A DNA stretch of 6,268 bases from assembly GCA_937902445.1 (NCBI GenBank), contig CALELJ010000236.1, positions 1 through 6,268 on the forward strand, given 5' to 3'. A program made the translations under genes and the position numbers. Under the pieces are notes generated by a model that was given only the letters and a program-made list of their open reading frames with translations, was not told the DNA's origin and did no database searches. This DNA is from an uncultured Treponema sp. (lineage in GTDB: Bacteria; Spirochaetota; Spirochaetia; Treponematales; Treponemataceae). Shown in pieces: positions 1-5,052 of the stretch; the stretch's first letter is position 1, and every line of letters begins with the position of its first letter.

Positions 1-34
1 GGGCTTTGCATGTAGCGACGATATCTAGCGGTTT

Positions 35-57
35 TGCCAGACTCGTACTGACTGGCA
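35..57. other. Short inverted repeat (6-bp stem, 11-nt loop) beyond the last gene
   Basis: TGCCAG at 35-40 is repeated in reverse complement as CTGGCA at 52-57, giving a 6-bp stem around an 11-nt loop. On the plus strand it is followed by GG and four T's. On the minus strand, the direction in which the neighbouring gene is transcribed, it is followed by AAAACC rather than a T-run. It is therefore not a convincing terminator for the gene ending at 71; a weak terminator for plus-strand transcription entering from the left is possible. The rest of 1-70 shows nothing I recognise. Confidence 0.3.
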
Positions 58-70
58 GGTTTTCATAAAC

Positions 71-496
71 TTACAGATCAATGTATTCCTTAGGCTTGAA
101 ATTGTCTGCCATTGACCAGGTATGGGCCTTTCCATTTTTAAGACTGAAAATCTTGAGGAAGTCCTTTACTTCTTCCTTTGATTTTCCCCACTGCTTGATG
201 AATGCACGGGATGGATGGTTGTAGATTTCCTCGAAGATTTCATCGCTTTCATCAAGTTCAAGTTTTCCGGAAACACGGACCTGTATTCCCTTGCACTGGA
301 AACAAAGTTCTGCGTTTGGATTTGCCGTGATCTGCTTATAAAGATCCTTGAAGGTACCTGTGTGGAAAATGATTCCGTCTTCGCAAGCCTTGAACATAAG
401 AATTCCACGAACACGAGGGAAACCGTTTTCATCCACTGTGGCAAGATGCATCACAGGGTTTTCATTCATCATCTTGAACAATTCTTCCTTTGTCAT
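71..496 (-). CDS. Pyridoxamine 5'-phosphate oxidase-like (FMN split-barrel) family protein
   Basis: This gene encodes a 141-residue soluble, probably cytoplasmic protein. The order of elements matches small flavin-binding split-barrel proteins of the pyridoxamine-phosphate-oxidase superfamily: a short N-terminal helix (MTKEELFKMMNENP), a first beta pair with HLATVDENGFPRVRGI (about 17-32), then FHTGTFKDLYKQI (about 44-56) and the NPNAELCF strand. The family binds FMN or related cofactors and reduces or oxidises small molecules, but the substrate of this short subgroup is generally unknown and cannot be read here. The start at 496 is chosen over an in-frame ATG at 556 because AGGAGG sits 7 nt upstream, and the 20 extra residues of the longer reading (MILNMSIMYS...) do not resemble the family's N-terminus. 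It lies 87 nt downstream of the AraC-type gene on the same strand, so it may be co-transcribed or have its own promoter; no clear promoter is visible. Family call is firm, function is not. Confidence 0.85.
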   Translation of the reverse strand: MTKEELFKMMNENPVMHLATVDENGFPRVRGILMFKACEDGIIFHTGTFKDLYKQITANPNAELCFQCKGIQVRVSGKLELDESDEIFEEIYNHPSRAFIKQWGKSKEEVKDFLKIFSLKNGKAHTWSMADNFKPKEYIDL

Positions 497-503
497 AAAA
501 AAG

Positions 504-509
504 CCTCCT
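504..509 (-). promoter_or_regulatory. Ribosome binding site of the split-barrel gene
   Basis: On the minus strand this reads AGGAGG, a perfect Shine-Dalgarno core, 7 nt before the ATG at 496. It decides the start codon: the upstream in-frame ATG at 556 would place this site inside the coding sequence. It is the strongest ribosome binding site in the window. Confidence 0.85.
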
Positions 510-583
510 AAAAATATGTTTCGAACTGAATACATAATACTCATATTCAAAATCAAGGCTTTTAAAAATCGCTCAAGAATTTG

Positions 584-1453
584 CTATTTTAAGTAATGTT
601 CTCTGTAGTCGCTTGGACTCATGTCATAGACTTTTTTGAAGGCGGCGGAAAAATGGGAAAGGGATGAAAATCCGCATTGAACGGCAATTTCAGAAACTGA
701 AAAATCATTTCTTCTTAAAAGCTTCAGGGATTTGTTAAGGCGCACACCTGTAAGATAATTTTTTGGAGAAGTTCCGACTTCCTTCGTAAAAATCCTGTTG
801 AAATTTGATACCGACATGTTGGCGTTTCTTGCAAGATGAGCAATGGTAAGATCTTCTCCGCAATGGAGTTCTATGTAAGTCTGAATTCTTCCGATTCTTT
901 CATTGGAAGAAACTGAACGCATGTCATAGTTTTCTCCAAGAAGACTGCGGATTATCCAATGGGTCAAAAGCTTTGTCTGGCATTCAAGGGTGACTTCGGA
1001 GTTTTTCATGTGCTTGGAAGATTCAAAAGCAAAAAGGTGAAGAATTTTTAAAACATCATGGCAGATTAAAAACTGCTTGCCCAGATACTGGGGAATATCT
1101 TTCTGATACATGGAAAACTGGCTTTCAAAATATTCCCTGTCGATCATTATGGTGTAGTAATTCGGAAATTCAGTTCCCTTGTCTTCGTGAGGAATTTCCG
1201 GAGAAAGGATGGATGCAAGATAATAGTTTTTCTTAAGTTCGATCTTTGGTTCAACAAGAAAGTCGTCAGTACCGAATTCGATTATTATCATGTAGGAAGG
1301 ATGGCTATGATTTTTCTTGATGGCAAATTCACAGAATCCCGCAGCCTGAATGAAAAGGGCAAAATTTTCATAGACATAGCAGTCTACATTTTTCAAATTG
1401 GATTCCGTAATTGTTTCTCCAACAAGCTTTTTTATTTTATCCATGTTTTCCAT
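584..1453 (-). CDS. AraC-family transcriptional regulator
   Basis: This gene encodes a 289-residue DNA-binding regulator. The C-terminal 100 residues form the two helix-turn-helix units of the AraC/XylS family: the first about 202-227 (LTIAHLARNANMSVSNFNRIF), the second about 252-284 (SVSEIAVQCGFSSLSHFSAAF, then the signature end KKVYDMSPSDYR). The N-terminal half carries cupin-like pieces, KNHSHPSYMIIIEF near 47-60 and LSPEIPHED near 83-91, like the ligand-sensing domain of the family, with an alpha-helical stretch (about 127-175) before the DNA-binding part. Length is normal for the family. The ATG at 1453 lies 9 nt after the transporter stop codon and has only a weak GGGTAG-like ribosome site; Met4 (1444) is an alternative start. 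The tight spacing suggests co-transcription and perhaps translational coupling with the transporter, whose expression it may control. That link is inference, and the inducer is unknown. Confidence 0.92.
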   Translation of the reverse strand: MENMDKIKKLVGETITESNLKNVDCYVYENFALFIQAAGFCEFAIKKNHSHPSYMIIIEFGTDDFLVEPKIELKKNYYLASILSPEIPHEDKGTEFPNYYTIMIDREYFESQFSMYQKDIPQYLGKQFLICHDVLKILHLFAFESSKHMKNSEVTLECQTKLLTHWIIRSLLGENYDMRSVSSNERIGRIQTYIELHCGEDLTIAHLARNANMSVSNFNRIFTKEVGTSPKNYLTGVRLNKSLKLLRRNDFSVSEIAVQCGFSSLSHFSAAFKKVYDMSPSDYREHYLK

Positions 1454-1462
1454 TGCACTACC

Positions 1463-2353
1463 CTACCCCATTATTCCGATGAGAATTCCTGCGACTATGA
1501 TTGCGGCACAAATTGATTTATGAAGGATATTCTTTTCCTTGAATACAAATTTTCCGCCGATGATGGCAATGATGACGCTTGATTGCTTTATCAATGTCAT
1601 GACAGTTATCTGGCTTTCAGGATAAGCATTGGCAATGAAAAGAGATTTATCCATGACAATGATTCCGACTGCAAGAAACCAGACCCAAATGTTTTTCCAT
1701 ACGCTTCTGTTTATTTTAACTCTTCTTACAAGGGCATAGATTGCATAGTAGATCACCATAAACAGTGTATACCAGAACAATAGCTGGCTTGAGTTCATTT
1801 CCTTCATGAGGATTTTATCAAGCAATCCAGAAACGGCGTTCAACACGCATGAAAGGAAAGCAAGGAAAATGAAAAAAGAATTGGAAGCTGACTTCTGACC
1901 TTCATTTTCACCGGCTGTTACTTTTTCTTCAATGACAGATTCTTTTTTTATGAAAGGATTGAATTTTAAAAATAGAAGACCTGCGCTTACAAGGACAAGT
2001 CCGATTCCCTTGAAAAAAGTAATTTTTTCACCAAGGACAATTACTCCAAGAAGTGTGGCAAAGAGGACTCTTGAAAGATCAAGAACTCCGCAAAGACTTA
2101 TGGGAAGTTTTTTTATTGCCTTGAAGCCTGCAATCCATGCAACAAAAATGACGAATGCCTTCAATGCAACCCAGAGATACTGATTGAAGGTAAGACCACG
2201 TGCCTCTGGAAATTGAGGAGAACAAATCAAAAGAGAAAGAAAAGTATATACAAGAAGGACTTCAGTTACAGAATTTTTTTCAAGAGACTTCTTTTTACAG
2301 ATTTCCCTTAAGCCCTTGATGATTCCATAGACCAAAACTAAAAGCATCCACAT
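1463..2353 (-). CDS. EamA/DMT-superfamily membrane transporter
   Basis: This gene encodes a 296-residue integral inner-membrane protein with about ten hydrophobic segments in two halves, the EamA repeat architecture of the drug/metabolite transporter superfamily. Approximate segments are 1-14, 31-46, 60-79, 85-107, 111-130, then 158-177, 190-209, 221-240, 248-271 and 277-295. The halves are joined by a charged linker (about 131-157). Each half ends with the typical pattern of a short charged loop then a glycine-rich helix: GEKITFFKGIGLVLVSAG (108-125) and FKEKNILHKSICAAIIVAG (271-289). Members export or import small metabolites such as amino acids or nucleotide precursors; the substrate here cannot be assigned. 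The start at 2353 has AGG only 4 nt upstream (weak); Met3 at 2347 is an alternative. The gene lies just downstream of the gyrA terminator and 9 nt before the AraC-type regulator, which probably shares its transcript. Confidence 0.88.
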   Translation of the reverse strand: MWMLLVLVYGIIKGLREICKKKSLEKNSVTEVLLVYTFLSLLICSPQFPEARGLTFNQYLWVALKAFVIFVAWIAGFKAIKKLPISLCGVLDLSRVLFATLLGVIVLGEKITFFKGIGLVLVSAGLLFLKFNPFIKKESVIEEKVTAGENEGQKSASNSFFIFLAFLSCVLNAVSGLLDKILMKEMNSSQLLFWYTLFMVIYYAIYALVRRVKINRSVWKNIWVWFLAVGIIVMDKSLFIANAYPESQITVMTLIKQSSVIIAIIGGKFVFKEKNILHKSICAAIIVAGILIGIMG

Positions 2354-2367
2354 GACACCTAGGATAT

Positions 2368-2397
2368 AAAAAAACCGCCTGCATTTCTACAGACGGT
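2368..2397 (-). terminator. Rho-independent terminator after gyrA
   Basis: Read on the minus strand, ACCGTCTG (2397-2390) pairs with CAGGCGGT (2381-2374) as an 8-bp stem containing one G-U pair, around an 8-nt loop, and is followed directly by a run of T's (to 2368). The stem begins about 72 nt after the gyrA stop codon, so it ends the gyrB-gyrA transcript. The tract ends only about 14 nt before the transporter ATG, which leaves little room for a separate promoter between terminator and gene. The hairpin could therefore also lie in the leader of the transporter transcript. There is no T-run on the plus strand, so it works in one direction only. Confidence 0.85.
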
Positions 2398-2403
2398 CTT
2401 AAG

Positions 2404-2428
2404 ATGATACAGAAACTGTCGATGTCAA
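2404..2428 (-). promoter_or_regulatory. Possible promoter elements upstream of the transporter gene
   Basis: The minus strand carries a perfect TTGACA (2428-2423), and TATCAT (2409-2404) follows after 13 nt. The boxes are individually good, but the spacing is well short of the usual 16-18 nt, so this is a tentative call. If real, it would start transcription just ahead of or within the terminator hairpin at 2374-2397. It is the best sigma70-like candidate in the 116-nt gap between gyrA and the transporter gene. Confidence 0.2.
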
Positions 2429-2469
2429 TGAATATCTAGAAACCTTCGTTTCACAATCAAAGCTTCCAT

Positions 2470-4950
2470 TTATTTTTCATCTTCATTGGCAATGCGGTCA
2501 ACTCCCACAACATAGTCAGGATCAGTGATTGTAACGACCTTGATTCCGCTTGCGCTTCTTCCCTGAACTGTAATGTCCTTTGCCTCAACGCGGACTGAAG
2601 TTCCCTGGCTTGTAATGCACATTACGCTGTCTTTTTCACGTACGCAAAGGGATCCTATGATTTCTCCCTTGTCGTCAACATTGCCAAAGATTCTCTGTCC
2701 TCCTGTTCCACGACCGTGGGCACTGAATTCAGCAGGGTCAACGCGCTTACCTATTCCCTTTTCTGTGATTACAAGGATGCGTGCATCTTCTTCCTTTTCA
2801 ATTCTGATTGCAGAGGCAAGTTCATCACCTTCAGAAAGCTTAAGTCCAGCAACACCACGACTTGTTTTTCCCATCGGACGAACATCATCTTCTTCAATGC
2901 GCAATGCCTGTCCACGACGGCTTACAAGAAGAAGGTCATCCTTACCTGATGTAAGGATTGAACTTACAAGAGTGTCCCCGTCATCAAGACGGACTGCAGT
3001 TGTTCCGCGAGCCTTTGCATTCTTAAACTCACTTGTAGGTGTCTTCTTTACTACACCGTTTGCCGTTGCCATAAATAGGAATTCATCATCCTTGAATTCC
3101 TTGAGAGCAACAGTCGTAGTAATATCCTCGTTTCCAAGAGTAAGCAAAGACTTTACGTGACTTCCGCGGCTTGTTTTTCCAGCTTCCGGAATTTCATGAA
3201 CCTTGACCCAGTAGGCTTTTCCCGCTGTCGTAATGAACATAAGATAGTCATGGGTGGAAGCAACGAACATCTGGTTGATGTAATCTTCTTCAACAAGCTT
3301 TGCGGAAATTACTCCCTTACCTCCCCTACCCTGGCTCTTGTACTGGGAAACAGGAACACGCTTGATGTATCCGACCTTTGAAATGAGGACAACCATATCC
3401 TCTTCCTTGATCATATCTTCAACATTGATTGTCTCAACTTCACCGGCAACAATGTCAGTCTTTCTGTCATCGCCGAATTTTTCAACGATAGAGTTTGTTT
3501 CTTCCTTGATGAGATTGAGGATTTTTTCATGGTGAGCAAGAAGATCTTCAAGACGTGCGATTTCTGCCTTGAGCTGCTCCATTTCGATTTTAAGTTCATC
3601 AATACGCAAAGATGTAAGAACACCAAGACGAAGGTCAACAATTGCCTGGCTCTGCTCTTCATCAAAACCGAATCTTGCTTCAAGGCGTTTCTTGGCTTCA
3701 GGTTCATCCTTGCTTGAACGGATGATCTGGATTACTTCATCTACACAATCAACAGCTGTAATCTTTGCTTCAAGGATGTGTTCCTTTTTCTTTGCTACTG
3801 CAAGTTCGAATTTTGTACGGCGTGTGATTACCTGGTCACGGTGATCAACAAAGTGCTTGATTATCTGCTTGAGATTGAGAATCTGTGGTGCAAGTCCGTT
3901 TCCAGACGGAACAAGGGCAAGATTGATGATTCCGTATGAAGACTGGAGTGCTGTCTTAGCAAAAATCTGATTGATTACAACCTTTGCGATTGCAGTTCTC
4001 TTTATGTCGACTTCAATGCGGACATCGTCTCCATGGCTACCGTCGTTAACACGGTCGATTCCTTCAATGATTCCATCGCGTGCAAGTTCACCGATTTTTG
4101 ATACAAGATCAGTTGTTCTTGTCTGGTAAGGAATTTCCGTAAACACGATTTTTTCCTTTCCCTTGGTGTCAACTTCAATTGTAAAACGTGCACGAAGAAG
4201 AATCTTTCCACGTCCAGTCTTATAGGCATCAGCAATTCCCTTTCTGCCAAAAATGATTCCGCCTGTAGGAAAGTCAGGACCCTTCATATGGTGCATGAGG
4301 TCATCTATGGTACATTCAGGATTATCGATATAGGCACATATTGCAGATCCTACTTCCTTAAGATTGTGTGGAGGCATGTTTGTTGCCATACCGACGGCAA
4401 TACCAGTTGAACCGTTACACAAAAGGAAAGGGAAAGCTGCAGGAAGAACTTTTGGTTCCTGTCTTGTATCATCAAAGTTAGGACTGAAATCAACAGTGTC
4501 CTTCTTGATGTCATCAACCATTACCTCGGCAACCTTCGACATCTTTGCCTCAGTATAACGGTAAGCTGCAGCAGGAGATCCGTCGATTCCTCCGAAGTTA
4601 CCCTGTTTTGTAACAGGCATGTAACGCATTGAGAAAGCCTGACCAAGACGAACCATTGCATCGTAAACGGAAGCGTCACCATGTGGATGGTAACGACCAA
4701 GAACATCACCGACTACAGTAGCACACTTTTTTGTCTTTCCACCGCTGGTCAAATTCTCTTCTGCCATGGCATAAAGAATTCTTCGGTGAACAGGCTTAAG
4801 TCCATCACGAACATCAGGCAAAGCACGCTCTACGATTACCGACATGGAATAGTCGATGAATGAGCGCTGCATTTCATGTTCAATAGGTGCAGTTAAAATG
4901 TATCCGCCTTCCGGTGTCTGCTTTTCTTCGTATTTTATCTTTTCAATCAT
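2470..4950 (-). CDS. gyrA: DNA gyrase subunit A
   Basis: This gene encodes an 826-residue protein, the DNA breakage-reunion and wrapping subunit of gyrase (A2B2), which introduces negative supercoils using ATP hydrolysed by GyrB. The winged-helix and tower core opens with LPDVRDGLKPVHRRILYAM (44-62). The catalytic tyrosine is Tyr132 in R131-Y-T-E, which attacks the DNA. The quinolone region YHPHGDASVYD (87-97) has Ala93 where E. coli has Ser83, with Asp97 kept. The GyrA box is QGRGGKG (540-546), which marks GyrA rather than ParC; a six-bladed DNA-wrapping C-terminal domain follows, with blade motifs near 592, 646, 695, 745 and 796. The protein ends soon after the last blade (NEDEK), without the long acidic tail of E. 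coli GyrA (875 residues). The ATG at 4950 has a weak GGAA ribosome site about 9 nt upstream. It lies 102 nt after gyrB and is probably co-transcribed with it, ending at the terminator at 2368-2397. Confidence 0.98.
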   Translation of the reverse strand: MIEKIKYEEKQTPEGGYILTAPIEHEMQRSFIDYSMSVIVERALPDVRDGLKPVHRRILYAMAEENLTSGGKTKKCATVVGDVLGRYHPHGDASVYDAMVRLGQAFSMRYMPVTKQGNFGGIDGSPAAAYRYTEAKMSKVAEVMVDDIKKDTVDFSPNFDDTRQEPKVLPAAFPFLLCNGSTGIAVGMATNMPPHNLKEVGSAICAYIDNPECTIDDLMHHMKGPDFPTGGIIFGRKGIADAYKTGRGKILLRARFTIEVDTKGKEKIVFTEIPYQTRTTDLVSKIGELARDGIIEGIDRVNDGSHGDDVRIEVDIKRTAIAKVVINQIFAKTALQSSYGIINLALVPSGNGLAPQILNLKQIIKHFVDHRDQVITRRTKFELAVAKKKEHILEAKITAVDCVDEVIQIIRSSKDEPEAKKRLEARFGFDEEQSQAIVDLRLGVLTSLRIDELKIEMEQLKAEIARLEDLLAHHEKILNLIKEETNSIVEKFGDDRKTDIVAGEVETINVEDMIKEEDMVVLISKVGYIKRVPVSQYKSQGRGGKGVISAKLVEEDYINQMFVASTHDYLMFITTAGKAYWVKVHEIPEAGKTSRGSHVKSLLTLGNEDITTTVALKEFKDDEFLFMATANGVVKKTPTSEFKNAKARGTTAVRLDDGDTLVSSILTSGKDDLLLVSRRGQALRIEEDDVRPMGKTSRGVAGLKLSEGDELASAIRIEKEEDARILVITEKGIGKRVDPAEFSAHGRGTGGQRIFGNVDDKGEIIGSLCVREKDSVMCITSQGTSVRVEAKDITVQGRSASGIKVVTITDPDYVVGVDRIANEDEK

Positions 4951-4968
4951 TTTAATTATTCCAGTTTT

Positions 4969-4994
4969 GGATCCCTGAGCTTGTCGAAGGGTCC
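4969..4994 (+). repeat. REP-like palindromic repeat, copy A (gyrB-gyrA gap)
   Basis: This 26-nt unit has the core CTGAGCTTGTCGAAG at 4975-4989. Its flanks fold back: GGA plus CCCT at the left pair with AGGGTCC at the right, with one bulged T, around an 11-nt imperfect interior. On the plus strand it is followed by seven T's (4995-5001), a terminator-like shape for antisense transcription. Orientation is given by the core. It matches copy B at 20 of 26 positions in opposite orientation. I recall very similar CCTGAGCTTGTCGAAGG motifs dispersed in many unrelated bacterial genomes, but cannot verify that here. Confidence 0.75.
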
Positions 4995-5008
4995 TTTTTT
5001 TATATTAA

Positions 5009-5034
5009 AGTCACTTCGACAGGCTCAGTGACCC
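5009..5034 (-). repeat. REP-like palindromic repeat, copy B (inverted to copy A)
   Basis: Read on the minus strand, this unit has the core CTGAGCCTGTCGAAG (5028-5014). GTCACT (5010-5015) pairs perfectly with AGTGAC (5027-5032) as a 6-bp stem around an 11-nt interior. Compared with copy A, the stem pair C-G has become A-T on both sides, a compensatory change that keeps pairing. The copies face each other across a short AT-rich spacer, so the cores can also pair with each other as a stem of about 15 bp. Both lie within the predicted gyrB-gyrA mRNA. Confidence 0.75.
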
Positions 5035-5052
5035 TTGTTTTATATAAAATAA

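Noticed and set aside
497..556. Longer N-terminus for the split-barrel protein starting at 556
   Set aside because: The 20 extra residues do not look like the family, and a perfect AGGAGG stands 7 nt before the internal ATG at 496.
2439..2452. Small hairpin GAAAC-CTTC-GTTTC after gyrA
   Set aside because: A 5-bp, mostly A-T stem with no T-run; too weak to call beside the clear terminator at 2368-2397.
2573..3160. Plus-strand open reading frame of 195 codons opposite gyrA
   Set aside because: It lies wholly antisense to the GyrA C-terminal domain. Its translation is Ser/Arg-rich low-complexity sequence with no recognisable domain, as expected for a shadow of a conserved gene.
4969..5034. Intrinsic terminator separating gyrB from gyrA on the minus strand
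   Set aside because: In the direction of gyrA transcription the hairpins are followed by CTTTAATATA or by mixed sequence, not a proper T-run. The T7 tract follows copy A only on the plus strand, so full termination between the genes is unlikely.
5038..5049. Perfect 12-nt palindrome TTTTATATAAAA just after gyrB
   Set aside because: It is simple AT-rich sequence in an AT-rich gap; no matching -35 box was found for a gyrA promoter, and a 12-nt A/T palindrome here is weak evidence of an operator.
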